Shown piece after piece: positions 1 to 9,194 of a stretch of DNA of 64,000 nucleotides (the first letter of the stretch is position 1; the number at the start of each line of letters is the position of its first letter). Made by a program: the position numbers and the translations under genes. Source of the stretch: Ruminococcus sp. (GTDB lineage Bacteria > Bacillota > Clostridia > Oscillospirales > Ruminococcaceae). The notes beneath the pieces were generated by a model. That model was given only the letters and a program-made list of their open reading frames with translations. It made no database searches and was not told where the DNA came from. Where the stretch lies: the NCBI GenBank assembly GCA_017475555.1, contig JAFVFL010000019.1, positions 62,001 to 126,000 on the forward strand, written 5' to 3'.

Positions 1-41
1 GTGGTATCATAGTTTAGAGAAAAATATGAAAGTGTGATAAA

Positions 42-1166
42 ATGAATTGTCTCAGCATAAATTACAAAAATGCCGGAGTTGATATAAGGGCTGCGTTTGC
101 ACTTCCTCCCGACAAAAGGAGGGAGCTTTCAGCTGCACTCAGAGAAAAGGGCTGCGGAGAGAGCGTTGTCCTCTGCACCTGCAACCGGACGGAGCTTTAC
201 TTTACCGGTGATGATACCGATACGGCTATGCAGCTGCTTGCGGCGGCTGCGGACACCGATATAAGAGAGGTATCCAGATACATAAGGACATACTGCGGTA
301 TATCCGCAAGCCGTCATCTTTTCCGTGTTGCCTGCGGCGTGGATTCCATGATAATCGGCGAGGATGAGATACTCGGTCAGGTCAGGAATGCGTACTATGA
401 GGCAGCAGAAAACGGCTTTACCGGGTATGAGCTGAATACTGCGTTTCAGGCTGCGGTAGCGTGTGCAAAGAAAATAAAGACCGAGACGGGGCTTTCGACC
501 ACACCGGTCTCAGCCGCAACTCTTGCAGCAAATGAAGCTGCACATTTTGCCGGACAGGTAAGTGTGCTGCTCATAGGTGCGACCGGAAAAATAGGCTCAT
601 CGGTGCTTAAAAATCTGCTGTGTCACAGGAACGTCACCATTACGCAGACTATCCGCAGCCACAGTCACGATCCGCTGAGGATAGTTCATCCGGATCTGAA
701 AACGATAGATTACGCCGATAGATACAGCTGTGTGAACGAGGCGGACTGTATCATAAGTGCGTCGTCAAGTCCGCACTTTACAATAACCGGCAATGATCTT
801 GCAGCGGCGGTAACTGACAATAAGCCGAGGCTGCTGATAGACCTTGCAGTTCCGCCGGATATCGACACGGCAGCAGGTGAGCTTGACGGAGTACGGCTGA
901 TCGGCATCGACTATTTCAGACAGCTTGCAAAGGAGAATAATCTTCTCCGGCTCAGCAGTGCAGAGCAGGCGGAGCAGATCATTTCCGGGGAGCTTGACGA
1001 GCTTGAAAAAAAGCTGGTCTTCCACGATTTTCTCCCCTTTATGGAACGGTCTGGTGAAGCTGCTGCAAGGCTGAGATTTGATGAGCTGATCTATAGAATG
1101 AAGTCTGAGCTTTGCAGCGATCAGCTAAAGGCTGTGCTTGATTTTTACAGAAATCTGGAGATATAA
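42..1166 (+). CDS. hemA: Glutamyl-tRNA reductase
   Basis: Reduces glutamyl-tRNA(Glu) to glutamate-1-semialdehyde, the first step of C5 tetrapyrrole synthesis. The catalytic Cys lies in CTCNRTELY (Cys47), followed by the substrate-domain motif GVDSMIIGEDEILGQV near residue 100 and an NADPH-binding stretch around residue 175. At 374 residues it is shorter than the usual 420 or so, mainly in the C-terminal dimerisation helices. It is the first gene seen in a six-gene operon and is followed after 3 nt by the siroheme oxidase gene. The ribosome site before the ATG is weak (GAAAGTG). The promoter presumably lies outside the window, since only 41 bases precede it. Assignment is firm. Confidence 0.95.
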   Translation: MNCLSINYKNAGVDIRAAFALPPDKRRELSAALREKGCGESVVLCTCNRTELYFTGDDTDTAMQLLAAAADTDIREVSRYIRTYCGISASRHLFRVACGVDSMIIGEDEILGQVRNAYYEAAENGFTGYELNTAFQAAVACAKKIKTETGLSTTPVSAATLAANEAAHFAGQVSVLLIGATGKIGSSVLKNLLCHRNVTITQTIRSHSHDPLRIVHPDLKTIDYADRYSCVNEADCIISASSSPHFTITGNDLAAAVTDNKPRLLIDLAVPPDIDTAAGELDGVRLIGIDYFRQLAKENNLLRLSSAEQAEQIISGELDELEKKLVFHDFLPFMERSGEAAARLRFDELIYRMKSELCSDQLKAVLDFYRNLEI

Positions 1167-1169
1167 GAT

Positions 1170-1784
1170 ATGGGTTATTTTCCGTTTTTTGTTGATATTT
1201 CGGGGAAGAAATGCCTTATTGCCGGCGGCGGCAGGGTAGCCCTGAGAAAGATAGAAAGGCTTCTGGACTATTCTCCGGAAATAACAGTCGTATCCCCTGA
1301 GATATGCCCGGAGATCGCAGAGCTTTCAGGAATAAGGATCATACGCAGGGAGTTTTCTGACAGCGACATTGACGGGGCATTCATGGTCATAGCTGCGACA
1401 GATGACAGTGCTCTCAATGCTCATATCTATCAGCTCTGCAATGATAGAAATATCCCGGTAAATTCCGTTGATGACAAGGAGCATTGCAGCTTTATTTTCC
1501 CGGCACTCGTCCACAGAGGAGATATTACTATCGGTATCTCGACCGGTGGAACAAGTCCGCTGTTTGCACAGTTTATCCGTCAGACGGCTGAGGAATGGCT
1601 CGATGACTATCATCTTGGCATAGCAAAGCTTCTCTCGGCTTACAGACCTGTGGTGCGGGAGAGATTTGATACTGAAAAAAAGCGTAAGGAAGCCTTGAAT
1701 GCGATATTCGACCTGTGCCTTACTGACGATAAGCTCCCGGACGATGAGGAAATACAGCAGCTTCTGGAGGCGATAGATATATGA
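1170..1784 (+). CDS. Precorrin-2 dehydrogenase / sirohydrochlorin ferrochelatase (Met8/CysG-N type)
   Basis: Oxidises precorrin-2 to sirohydrochlorin with NAD and probably inserts iron to give siroheme. The N-terminal Rossmann fold begins MGYFPFFVDISGKKCLIAGGG, with the glycine loop at residues 18-22. The GISTGGTSPLFAQFIR segment near residue 115 is typical of the Met8/SirC family. Length (204 aa) fits the single-domain form. It lies between hemA and hemC and its end overlaps the hemC start by 4 nt. Whether it also chelates iron cannot be told by eye; no separate cbiX/sirB is present in the window. The sulfite reductase at 8.3 kb needs its product. Confidence 0.9.
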   Translation: MGYFPFFVDISGKKCLIAGGGRVALRKIERLLDYSPEITVVSPEICPEIAELSGIRIIRREFSDSDIDGAFMVIAATDDSALNAHIYQLCNDRNIPVNSVDDKEHCSFIFPALVHRGDITIGISTGGTSPLFAQFIRQTAEEWLDDYHLGIAKLLSAYRPVVRERFDTEKKRKEALNAIFDLCLTDDKLPDDEEIQQLLEAIDI

Positions 1785-2644
1785 AGCTTCGCATAGGTAC
1801 ACGAAAAAGCCGTCTTGCTCTTGCTCAGACGGATATGGTCGTGTCGGCACTGAAAAAAGCCTGCCCCGGAGTAGAAGCTGAGATAGTCCACATAACGACA
1901 AGGGGCGACAGGATCCTTGACAGACCGCTGCTTCAGATAGGCGGAAAGGGCGTATTTATCGGTGAGATAGAGCGTGAGCTTCTCAGCGGAGGTATAGATA
2001 TCGCAGTACATAGCGCAAAGGATCTGTCCAATGCACTTGCGGAGGGTACGGAGATAGCGGCGGTGCTTGAAAGAGGCAAGCCGAATGATGTTCTTGCAGT
2101 AAGGAGGGGCATGGCTTTCGGGAGTAGTGACAGCTTTATGATCGGCACAGGCAGTCTCCGCAGAAGAGGCGGAGCGGCACGAATATATCCAAATGCCGTA
2201 TTTGCCGATATACGGGGAAATGTTGACACCAGACTCAATAAGCTCGCCGCAGGGGAGTATGATGCTGTGATTCTTGCGGCTGCCGGGCTTGAAAGGCTCG
2301 GTATGATGAACGACGAGCGTTTCACATTTACCGAGCTGCCGGCAGATATCTGTATCCCGGCACCATGTCAGGCGATAATTGCCGTTCAGTCAGTGAAAGG
2401 AAAATTCAGCGATATACTCAGTGCAGCAGATCACAGTATGACCCATATCCTTTTCAACACGGAAAGGGAGGTGCTGCGGCGTCTTGACTCCGGCTGTACT
2501 CTTCCGGTCGGTGCGTTCGCACGATATGAGGGTGATAGGCTCGTTCTTTCAGTCACGGACGGGAAAAGCTGTGCGGAGGTGTCGGATATGCCGGAGAATT
2601 GGCGGAAAATGGCTGAAAAGGCGGTGAAAAGTATTGAAGGGTAG
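1781..2644 (+). CDS. hemC: Porphobilinogen deaminase (hydroxymethylbilane synthase)
   Basis: Joins four porphobilinogen units into hydroxymethylbilane. The start MKLRIGTRKSRLALAQTDMV is diagnostic, as are the HITTRGD and HSAKDL segments. Cys239 in DSGCTLPVGAFA should carry the dipyrromethane cofactor. Length of 287 aa is a little under the usual 300-310. The ATG overlaps the upstream stop codon (ATGA), and its own 3' end overlaps the next gene by 11 nt, so translation is likely coupled. Confidence 0.96.
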   Translation: MKLRIGTRKSRLALAQTDMVVSALKKACPGVEAEIVHITTRGDRILDRPLLQIGGKGVFIGEIERELLSGGIDIAVHSAKDLSNALAEGTEIAAVLERGKPNDVLAVRRGMAFGSSDSFMIGTGSLRRRGGAARIYPNAVFADIRGNVDTRLNKLAAGEYDAVILAAAGLERLGMMNDERFTFTELPADICIPAPCQAIIAVQSVKGKFSDILSAADHSMTHILFNTEREVLRRLDSGCTLPVGAFARYEGDRLVLSVTDGKSCAEVSDMPENWRKMAEKAVKSIEG

Positions 2645-4097
2645 AGTATACCTTATCGGTGCGGGGTGCGGCGACTATGACCTTATCACGCTGAGGGGAC
2701 TTGCACGGCTGAAGGAGTGCGATACTGTTGTCTATGACGCACTTATCGACAGGCGGCTGCTCGATAATGCAGATGAAAATGCAGAGCTTATCAGTGTCGG
2801 GAAGCGTTCCGGAAAGCATAGTGCCGCACAGGACGAAATAAACGATATCATTGTAGGAAAGGCACTTGAGGGCAGGACGGTCGCACGGCTGAAAGGCGGT
2901 GACCCTTTCGTTTTCGGCAGGGGCGGCGAGGAGGCAGCCGCACTTGAGGGTGCAGGTATACCATATGAGGTGATACCGGGAATATCCTCATGTATCGCCG
3001 TTCCGGAGCTTGCGGGGATACCGGTGACTCACCGCAGGGTGAGCAGGAGCTTTACTGTCGTCACAGGGCATACAGCTGACGGAAATGAGGATATGGGAAA
3101 ATATGCAAAGCTCGGCGGTACTCTCGTTTTTCTCATGGGACTGAATGCACTTCCCGGCATAGCCGACAGCCTTATCAGAGGAGGTATGCTGCCTGAGACC
3201 CCGGCTGCGGTCATTTCAGACGGTGCAGGTGCGGCACAGAAAAAAGTCAGCGGCGATCTGTGCCGGATAGCGGATATCGCTGTGAGGGAAAAATGTACAG
3301 CACCGGCGGTCATCGTTGTGGGAGAGACAGCTGGCTTTGACTTTTCTGCAACAGTGAAGCGTCCGCTTGACGGCGTTTCCGCAGCCGTGACAGGTACAGC
3401 CGGATTTGTCAGGAAGCTTTCCGGAATGCTTGAAGCAAGGGGAGCACAGGTATCACGTATGCCGTATCTTAAAATTGAGGAATACAGCGAAATACCGGAG
3501 CTTTCTGAGGCTGTGGAGAACATCGGGAGATACAGCTGGCTCGTGCTTACAAGCAGGAACGGAGCGGATATTTTTATCCGTCAGCTGAGAAAAATGCGGA
3601 CGGATATCCGGAGACTTTCCGGACTGAGGATAGCAGTCATAGGCAGGGGAACGGCTGAGGCTCTTGAAAAGCACGGGCTTTATGCCGAGCTGCTGCCGGA
3701 AAAATACACATCATCAGAGCTTGGACGGGCACTTTCAGCTGCGGCTGATACCGATGACAGGGTGCTTATCGTCCGGGCGGAGAAAGGCTCTCCTGATCTG
3801 ACGAGGGTACTCAGTGATTCGGGCATTGCCTATGACGATATCAAGGTCTACGATACGCAAAGCACTTCCGATAAGATGTGCAGGACTATAACGGAAAAAT
3901 ATGTGATCTTTGCAAGTGCTTCGGGCGTGGACAGCTTTTTTGAGGGCGGAAATACTCTTTCCGCTGAGACGAGGGTCGTGTGTATCGGAGATATCACAGC
4001 AAGGGCTGCCGCAGAGCATACGGGCAACAGGATAATTACAGCTTCACCGCACACTGCGGAGGGAATTGAAGCGGTGATAATGGAGGAAGAAAAATGA
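2634..4097 (+). CDS. cobA-hemD: Uroporphyrinogen-III C-methyltransferase fused to uroporphyrinogen-III synthase
   Basis: A two-domain protein of 487 aa. Residues 1-240 are a SAM-dependent uroporphyrinogen-III methyltransferase ([18 protein letters not shown], the FGRGGEE loop and a TVVTGH segment), which gives precorrin-2. Residues 250-487 are a HemD-type uroporphyrinogen-III synthase ([23 protein letters not shown]). The fusion is common in Clostridia. The start is TTG within the end of hemC, since no upstream ATG fits. One protein therefore both closes the macrocycle and commits it to siroheme. Overlap with hemB is 4 nt (ATGA). Confidence 0.95.
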   Translation: MKGRVYLIGAGCGDYDLITLRGLARLKECDTVVYDALIDRRLLDNADENAELISVGKRSGKHSAAQDEINDIIVGKALEGRTVARLKGGDPFVFGRGGEEAAALEGAGIPYEVIPGISSCIAVPELAGIPVTHRRVSRSFTVVTGHTADGNEDMGKYAKLGGTLVFLMGLNALPGIADSLIRGGMLPETPAAVISDGAGAAQKKVSGDLCRIADIAVREKCTAPAVIVVGETAGFDFSATVKRPLDGVSAAVTGTAGFVRKLSGMLEARGAQVSRMPYLKIEEYSEIPELSEAVENIGRYSWLVLTSRNGADIFIRQLRKMRTDIRRLSGLRIAVIGRGTAEALEKHGLYAELLPEKYTSSELGRALSAAADTDDRVLIVRAEKGSPDLTRVLSDSGIAYDDIKVYDTQSTSDKMCRTITEKYVIFASASGVDSFFEGGNTLSAETRVVCIGDITARAAAEHTGNRIITASPHTAEGIEAVIMEEEK

Positions 4098-5059
4098 GAA
4101 GATTCAGACGGCTTCGTTCGGGCGAGGGAATACGCAGGCTTGTCAGGGAAACGCACATAAGCCGGAAGGAGCTGATATACCCGATATTCGTCGAGGAGGG
4201 CGAGGGGATAAAGCTGCCGGTGGAGTCAATGCCGGGTGTATTCAGGTATTCGCTCGACACAGTGGACGAAATACTCCGTGAAACAGACAAAAGCGGTATC
4301 TCAGGCGTGCTTGTCTTCGGTATCCCGAAGCATAAGGACGAAAAAGCAAGTCAGGCTTACGATGAAAACGGCATAACTCAGCGTGCGGTGCGGCTTATAA
4401 AGGAGAAATATCCTGAAATGCTCGTAATTGCAGATGTTTGCCTGTGCGAGTATACCTCTCACGGGCATTGCGGAGTTGTGTGCGGTCATGAGATACTTAA
4501 TGATGAGACGCTGCCGCTTCTTGCAAAAATGGCGGTCAGTCTTGCTGAGGCAGGTGCGGATATTATCGCACCCTCGGATATGATGGACGGCAGAGTATCT
4601 TTTCTTCGCAGAGCTCTTGATGAAAACGGGTTCATCAATACTCCGATAATGTCATATAGCGCAAAATTTGCTTCGGGCTATTATTCCCCGTTCCGGGACG
4701 CTGCGGATTCTGCTCCGGGCTTCGGCGACCGCAGGACTTATCAGATGGACTTCCCGAACGGCAGGGAGGCTTTGCGTGAGATCGCAGACGATATTGACGA
4801 GGGGGCAGATATTGTAATGGTGAAGCCTGCACTTGCATATCTTGATGTGATACGCAGTGCAAGAGACAGATTTGATCTGCCGATAGCTGCGTATAATGTA
4901 AGCGGTGAGTATTCTATGGTCAAGGCTGCGGCTGCGAACGGCTGGATAGACGAGAAGAGGATAATTCTGGAAAACCTTACTGCGATAAAGCGTGCCGGTG
5001 CGGATATCATCATCACCTACCATGCTCTTGAAGCCGCAGAGTGGCTGGAGGAAATATGA
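4094..5059 (+). CDS. hemB: Porphobilinogen synthase (ALA dehydratase)
   Basis: Condenses two 5-aminolevulinate molecules to porphobilinogen. Schiff-base lysines are visible at Lys191 ([16 protein letters not shown]) and Lys244 ([11 protein letters not shown]). The metal site [14 protein letters not shown] carries Cys116, Cys118 and Cys126, so this is the zinc-dependent type. Length (321 aa) is standard. It overlaps both neighbours by ATGA junctions within the hem operon. Confidence 0.97.
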   Translation: MRRFRRLRSGEGIRRLVRETHISRKELIYPIFVEEGEGIKLPVESMPGVFRYSLDTVDEILRETDKSGISGVLVFGIPKHKDEKASQAYDENGITQRAVRLIKEKYPEMLVIADVCLCEYTSHGHCGVVCGHEILNDETLPLLAKMAVSLAEAGADIIAPSDMMDGRVSFLRRALDENGFINTPIMSYSAKFASGYYSPFRDAADSAPGFGDRRTYQMDFPNGREALREIADDIDEGADIVMVKPALAYLDVIRSARDRFDLPIAAYNVSGEYSMVKAAAANGWIDEKRIILENLTAIKRAGADIIITYHALEAAEWLEEI

Positions 5060-6318
5060 ATACAAGAAGATCTGAGGAGCTTTATGCTCAGGCACTTGAC
5101 CTTATGCCCGGCGGAGTGAACAGTCCCGTGCGTGCATTCAGGAGTGTCGGCAGGACGCCGCTGTTCATCGACCATGCCGCAGGTGACAGGGTATTCGATG
5201 CTGACGGCAATGAATATATAGACTATGTATGCTCATGGGGACCGGATATCCTCGGTCACGCTCACCCGGCTGTGCTCTCAGCTGTCCGGAAAAGCCTTGA
5301 AAGCGGGCTTACGTTCGGGGCTTGCCATTCCGGAGAGATCGCACTTGCCCAAAAAATAAGGGAGCACTTCCCGTCAATGGAAATGCTCCGGCTTGTAAGC
5401 TCCGGTACTGAAGCTGTGATGAGTGCAGTCCGGGCGGCAAGAGGATTTACACGCCGGGACAGAATTATAAAGTTCGAGGGCTGCTATCATGGACATTCCG
5501 ACGGACTTCTCGTAAAGGGCGGGTCGGGACTTCTTACAGGTGCGATACCGGACAGCTCAGGCGTTCCGGCTGGCTACACTGAGACGACGCTGCTGGCGAG
5601 GTATAATGACATCAGCTCGGTTGAGCGGCTTTTTGCGAAATACGGCGAGAGCATAGCCTGTGTGATCGTTGAGCCGTGTGCGGCGAATATGGGCGTAGTA
5701 CCGCCGGCGGAGGGCTTTCTTGAGGGACTGAGGAGCATTACTGAAAAATATGGGGCACTTCTCATATTTGATGAGGTCATAACCGGATTCAGGCTTTCTC
5801 CGGGCGGAGCACAGGAGTATTATGGTATCACGCCGGATATTACCGCACTCGGAAAAATAGTCGGCGGAGGAATGCCGCTTGCAGCCTACGGAGGAAAGCG
5901 TGAGATAATGGAATGTGTTGCACCGCTCGGCTCAGTCTATCAGGCAGGAACACTTTCGGGAAATCCGGTGGCTGTAGCCGCAGGACTTGCTGCACTTACC
6001 GAGCTTGAAAATCAGCCGGATATATATATCGAGCTCGAACGCAAGTCGGCTGAGCTTGAAAGGGCGATGAAAGCGGCTGGGCTTAATGTCAACCGCTGCG
6101 GCTCGCTGCTGACAGCTTTTTTCACAGATATCCCGGTCACGGACTATCAGTCTGCAAAAAGCTCGGATACGCAGAAATACGCCGGATATTTCGGGTATCT
6201 GCTCGAAAACGGCATCTATACCGCTCCCTCACAGTTTGAGGCTATGTTCGTCTCCGCAGCTCATTCAGATGAGGATATAAAAAAGACAAGCAGTGTAATA
6301 TCAGGTTATTGCGTATAA
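5056..6318 (+). CDS. hemL: Glutamate-1-semialdehyde 2,1-aminomutase
   Basis: PLP enzyme turning glutamate-1-semialdehyde into 5-aminolevulinate. The Schiff-base lysine is Lys267 in [23 protein letters not shown] and [11 protein letters not shown] are family motifs. I chose the ATG at 5056, which overlaps the hemB stop and has GGAGG four bases before it, rather than an in-frame GTG at 5041. Length is 420 aa. Last gene of the operon, followed by a strong terminator. With hemA it completes 5-aminolevulinate synthesis even though the order of genes places it last. Confidence 0.96.
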   Translation: MNTRRSEELYAQALDLMPGGVNSPVRAFRSVGRTPLFIDHAAGDRVFDADGNEYIDYVCSWGPDILGHAHPAVLSAVRKSLESGLTFGACHSGEIALAQKIREHFPSMEMLRLVSSGTEAVMSAVRAARGFTRRDRIIKFEGCYHGHSDGLLVKGGSGLLTGAIPDSSGVPAGYTETTLLARYNDISSVERLFAKYGESIACVIVEPCAANMGVVPPAEGFLEGLRSITEKYGALLIFDEVITGFRLSPGGAQEYYGITPDITALGKIVGGGMPLAAYGGKREIMECVAPLGSVYQAGTLSGNPVAVAAGLAALTELENQPDIYIELERKSAELERAMKAAGLNVNRCGSLLTAFFTDIPVTDYQSAKSSDTQKYAGYFGYLLENGIYTAPSQFEAMFVSAAHSDEDIKKTSSVISGYCV

Positions 6319-6320
6319 TA

Positions 6321-6359
6321 AAAAAGGGTACGTCCTCTCATGTGGGGCGTACCCTTTTT
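6321..6359. terminator. Bidirectional intrinsic terminator between hemL and the Rrf2 gene
   Basis: Arms AAAAAGGGTACG (6321-6332) and CGTACCCTTTTT (6348-6359) pair perfectly. The flanking A and T runs let it act for hemL on the plus strand and for the Rrf2 gene on the minus strand. Confidence 0.9.
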
Positions 6360-6386
6360 GTAAGCAGTCTGCCGGACTGTTTTTTC

Positions 6387-6836
6387 TCAAATATAATACA
6401 TTGGTTCTTCAGCATTACTCTCAGCGAGCTGGGAATATTTGTCGGCGATATCGCTCAGGGTGACCTTCTCGGCGAAATCCTGCAAAAAGACGGTCATTTT
6501 GCTCCAGAGACACTCGGAAATAGCGTCGGAGATATGGGAAGGCTCCTTATCCTCGAAGCTTACCTCGCCGAGGATAGTGCTGTCGAGTGCGTCGATGACC
6601 TCTCTGAGGGTTATACTTGCGGCAGGCTTGGACAGGATATATCCGCCCTTGGCACCCTTTACGCTGCGGATTATCGAAGAATGTCTCAGCAGCGGCAGTA
6701 TCTGCTCAAGGTACTTTGCAGAGATATCCTGTCTTCTTGAAATATTCACGACAGTAACGACCTCGCCGTTTGATGAATTGAGGCAAATGTCGATGAGGGC
6801 AATAATGCCGCACTGGACTTTTGATGAGATCTTCAT
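6387..6836 (-). CDS. Rrf2-family transcriptional regulator, CymR-like
   Basis: 149-aa winged-helix repressor starting MKISSKVQCGIIALID, with the recognition region DISAKYLEQILPLLRHSSIIRSVKGAKGGY. It lacks the three-Cys cluster of IscR/NsrR proteins, so it is probably not an iron-sulfur sensor. It ends in MYYI; Bacillus subtilis CymR, as I recall it, ends MFYI. CymR works with CysK to repress cysteine and sulfur genes, which fits its place divergent to the sulfur operon. I chose the ATG at 6836 (AAAGGTG upstream) over in-frame ATG/GTG codons at 6845-6848. A palindrome over its own -10 suggests autoregulation. Confidence 0.85.
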   Translation of the reverse strand: MKISSKVQCGIIALIDICLNSSNGEVVTVVNISRRQDISAKYLEQILPLLRHSSIIRSVKGAKGGYILSKPAASITLREVIDALDSTILGEVSFEDKEPSHISDAISECLWSKMTVFLQDFAEKVTLSDIADKYSQLAESNAEEPMYYI

Positions 6837-6882
6837 TTTACACATCACCTTTCATATATCATATAGGCATACTAAACATATC

Positions 6883-6899
6883 GTTATACTAAGTATAAC
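6883..6899. promoter_or_regulatory. 17-bp palindromic operator candidate
   Basis: GTTATACT-A-AGTATAAC is a perfect dyad. It overlaps the -10 and start site of the Rrf2 promoter. A near copy with the same half-site lies over the flavodoxin promoter at 54898-54913. Confidence 0.6.
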
Positions 6900-6920
6900 A
6901 TTTTTTGAAAAAAATTTCAA
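6892..6920 (-). promoter_or_regulatory. Promoter of the Rrf2 gene
   Basis: On the minus strand, TTGAAA (6920-6915), a 17-nt spacer and TATACT (6897-6892). The -10 sits inside the palindrome at 6883-6899. Confidence 0.6.
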
Positions 6921-7004
6921 GTGTTTTTCTTTCAGAAAGTTGTATAAGTTTATCTTAAATCTACTAAGTCGATATGTTAAATAAGTAGAAAACCTATAAA
7001 CATA

Positions 7005-7033
7005 TTGACTTACTATGTATTCTGGGTTATAAT
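7005..7033 (+). promoter_or_regulatory. Promoter of the sulfur operon
   Basis: TTGACT (7005-7010), 17-nt spacer, TATAAT (7028-7033). The predicted start near 7040 gives a leader of about 36 nt before metY. No SAM or cobalamin riboswitch signature is visible. Confidence 0.8.
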
Positions 7034-7075
7034 ATATTCAGTAACAAAAATATTTTTGGAAAGCTGTGGATATAG

Positions 7076-8302
7076 ATGAAATTCAATACCTCTTTGCTGC
7101 ATAACGGCTTTGAAAGCGAACGCTCGACCGGCTCAACGCTGACACCGATATATCAGGTCAGTGCATTTTCCTATGAGTCCGCTGAAAAGCTCGAACAGGT
7201 CTTCAATAACAGAGCACCGGGATTTGCGTATTCCCGTATCGGCAATCCTACTGTCGATTCCTTTGAAAAGCGAATGGCGGCGATGGAGGGCGGTATCGGT
7301 GCTGTAGCCTGTTCATCAGGCATGGCGGCTGTAACTATGGCTCTGCTGAATATCCTCAGCTCAGGTGACGAGGTCATAGCTGGATCGGGGCTCTTCGGCG
7401 GTACGATCGACCTGTTCGGCGACCTGAAAAAATTCGGCATAAAGGCGAGATTTGCAGAATCCGTTACCGCAGAAAGCGTTGAAGCCCTCATCACTGAGAG
7501 GACAAAGGCTGTTTTTACGGAGCTGATCGGCAATCCTAAGCTCGATGTGGTGGATCTCAGAAGGGTCGCAGATGTGTGTCACAGCCACGGAATACCTCTT
7601 ATAATAGACAGCACCACAGCAACTCCGTATCTTATAAATCCTCTTAAATACGGCACGGATATAGTTGTCCACTCAACCTCGAAGTACATAAACGGCGGAG
7701 GAAATTCCATAAGCGGAGTTATTATCGACAGCGGCAGCTTCAGGTTCGACCCGGAGAGATACGAGGGCTTTGAGGAGTATAAGCGTTTCGGAAAATACGC
7801 ATATATCGCAAAGCTAAGAAACGGGCTGTGGAGAAATGTGGGGGCGTGTTTGTCGCCGATGAATGCTTATATGAACTCTGTGGGGCTTGAGACTCTTGGT
7901 CTGAGAATGGAGAGGATATGTGACAATGCCCTCAGGCTTGCAGAATTTCTCGACAGCGTGGACGGTGTTGAGGTGAATTATCCTGCACTTCCGGGAAATC
8001 CGTACTATGAGCTTGTACAGGAGCAGTTCGGCGGCAGGGGCGGTGCGATACTCACCCTGAGAGCCGGCAGCAAGGAAAGAGCTTACAGGCTCGTGAATAA
8101 CCTGAAATACGCTCTTATTGCTACGAATATAGGCGATATCAGAACACTCGTCATCCATGCGGCAAGTACGATATACACCCATAGCTCAGAGCAGCAGAGG
8201 ATAAGTGCGGGGGTTTATGACGACACGATACGCATAAGCGTGGGAATTGAGGACATCGACGACCTGATAGACGATTTCAGGCAGGCGATAGAAAATTCAT
8301 GA
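7076..8302 (+). CDS. metY: O-acetylhomoserine sulfhydrylase-type PLP enzyme (MetY)
   Basis: 408-aa Cys/Met-metabolism PLP enzyme. The PLP lysine is Lys203 in HSTSKYINGGG; SRIGNPTVDSFEKRMAAMEGG and ACSSGMAAVTMAL are typical. It should replace the acetyl group of O-acetylhomoserine with sulfur. First gene of an operon that also encodes a ThiS-like sulfur carrier, its E1 enzyme and a JAMM protease, so the likely sulfur donor is a protein thiocarboxylate rather than free sulfide, as in Wolinella. Use of O-acetylserine (cysteine synthesis) is an alternative that sequence alone does not exclude. Confidence 0.85.
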   Translation: MKFNTSLLHNGFESERSTGSTLTPIYQVSAFSYESAEKLEQVFNNRAPGFAYSRIGNPTVDSFEKRMAAMEGGIGAVACSSGMAAVTMALLNILSSGDEVIAGSGLFGGTIDLFGDLKKFGIKARFAESVTAESVEALITERTKAVFTELIGNPKLDVVDLRRVADVCHSHGIPLIIDSTTATPYLINPLKYGTDIVVHSTSKYINGGGNSISGVIIDSGSFRFDPERYEGFEEYKRFGKYAYIAKLRNGLWRNVGACLSPMNAYMNSVGLETLGLRMERICDNALRLAEFLDSVDGVEVNYPALPGNPYYELVQEQFGGRGGAILTLRAGSKERAYRLVNNLKYALIATNIGDIRTLVIHAASTIYTHSSEQQRISAGVYDDTIRISVGIEDIDDLIDDFRQAIENS

Positions 8303-8330
8303 ATAAATTGATCCGGAAGGAGCGGTATGT

Positions 8331-9194
8331 ATGGCAGTAGATTATGCAACACTAAAAAAAGGCGGATTTATGCGGCAGAAGCAGAAGAATAACTTCTCGC
8401 TCAGGCTCAGGGTGGTCGGCGGCAACGTTACGGCGGTGCAGCTTGCGAAGATAGCGGAGGTCGCTGAAAAATTCGGCGACGGACACGTTCACCTGACCTC
8501 CCGTCAGAGCATTGAGATACCCTTCATCAAGCTCGATCAGATCGAGGAGGTAAAGAGTGCTCTTGCTGAAGGCGGAGTTGAGCCGGGAGTATGCGGCCCG
8601 AGGGTAAGGACTGTTACGGCGTGCCAGGGAGCGGCTGTCTGTCCCAGCGGCTGTATTGATACATATGCTCTTGCAAAGGAGCTTGACGAGAGATATTTTG
8701 CAAGAGAGCTTCCCCATAAGTTCAAGTTCGGTATCACAGGCTGTCAGAATAACTGCCTGAAGGCTGAGGAAAATGACCTCGGCATAAAGGGCGGTATCAA
8801 GGTGAAATGGCGTGAGAGCGACTGCATTGGCTGCGGAGTATGCGTAAAGGCGTGCAGAACGAATGCCATCACCTTAGAGGGCGGGAGGATATCCGTTGAC
8901 GAGAGCAGGTGCAATTTCTGCGGACGCTGCGTCAAGTCCTGCCCTACAGAGGCATGGGATACTATCCACGGCTATATCGTCAGCTTCGGCGGACTCTTCG
9001 GAAACAGCATAGCAAAGGGTGAGGCGGTGATACCGTTCATCGAGGATCATGATGCACTCATGAGGGTGTGTGATGCGGCGATACAGTTCTTTGACGACAA
9101 TGCAAATCCGAGCGAGCGTTTCAAGTTCACGCTTGACAGGGTAGGCAGGGACAAATTTATTGAAAAGATATTGGAGGCGTATAACAATGGCTGA
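8331..9194 (+). CDS. Siroheme sulfite reductase with ferredoxin domain (AsrC-like)
   Basis: 287-aa single-chain reductase taking sulfite to sulfide. The siroheme/[4Fe-4S] ligands are Cys98, Cys104 (ACQGAAVCPSG) and Cys138, Cys142 (TGCQNNC). An inserted ferredoxin domain holds two [4Fe-4S] sites (Cys165/168/171/175 and Cys194/197/200/204). This compact form resembles AsrC and clostridial small sulfite reductases rather than CysI. The ribosome site is AAGGAGCGG. Its cofactor comes from the siroheme operon 2 kb upstream. Nitrite could be a side substrate. Confidence 0.88.
   Translation: MAVDYATLKKGGFMRQKQKNNFSLRLRVVGGNVTAVQLAKIAEVAEKFGDGHVHLTSRQSIEIPFIKLDQIEEVKSALAEGGVEPGVCGPRVRTVTACQGAAVCPSGCIDTYALAKELDERYFARELPHKFKFGITGCQNNCLKAEENDLGIKGGIKVKWRESDCIGCGVCVKACRTNAITLEGGRISVDESRCNFCGRCVKSCPTEAWDTIHGYIVSFGGLFGNSIAKGEAVIPFIEDHDALMRVCDAAIQFFDDNANPSERFKFTLDRVGRDKFIEKILEAYNNG

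Larger units (their letters stand above)
6875..7005. repeat. AACATAT repeats in the rrf2-metY intergenic region
   Basis: AACATATCG occurs at 6875-6883 and its reverse complement CGATATGTT at 6970-6978. AACATAT recurs at 6999-7005, next to the -35 of the metY promoter, and pairs as a dyad with ATATGTT at 6972-6978. The region is AT-rich and otherwise empty. These are candidate repressor sites. Confidence 0.45.

Noticed and set aside
6309..6984. Plus-strand reading frames opposite the Rrf2 gene
   Set aside because: They are complements of a well-supported Rrf2 gene and cross a terminator and the promoter region.
7814..8182. Minus-strand frame inside metY and similar long antisense frames across the hem and sulfur genes
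   Set aside because: All lie opposite strongly supported genes, with no start signals or domain content.
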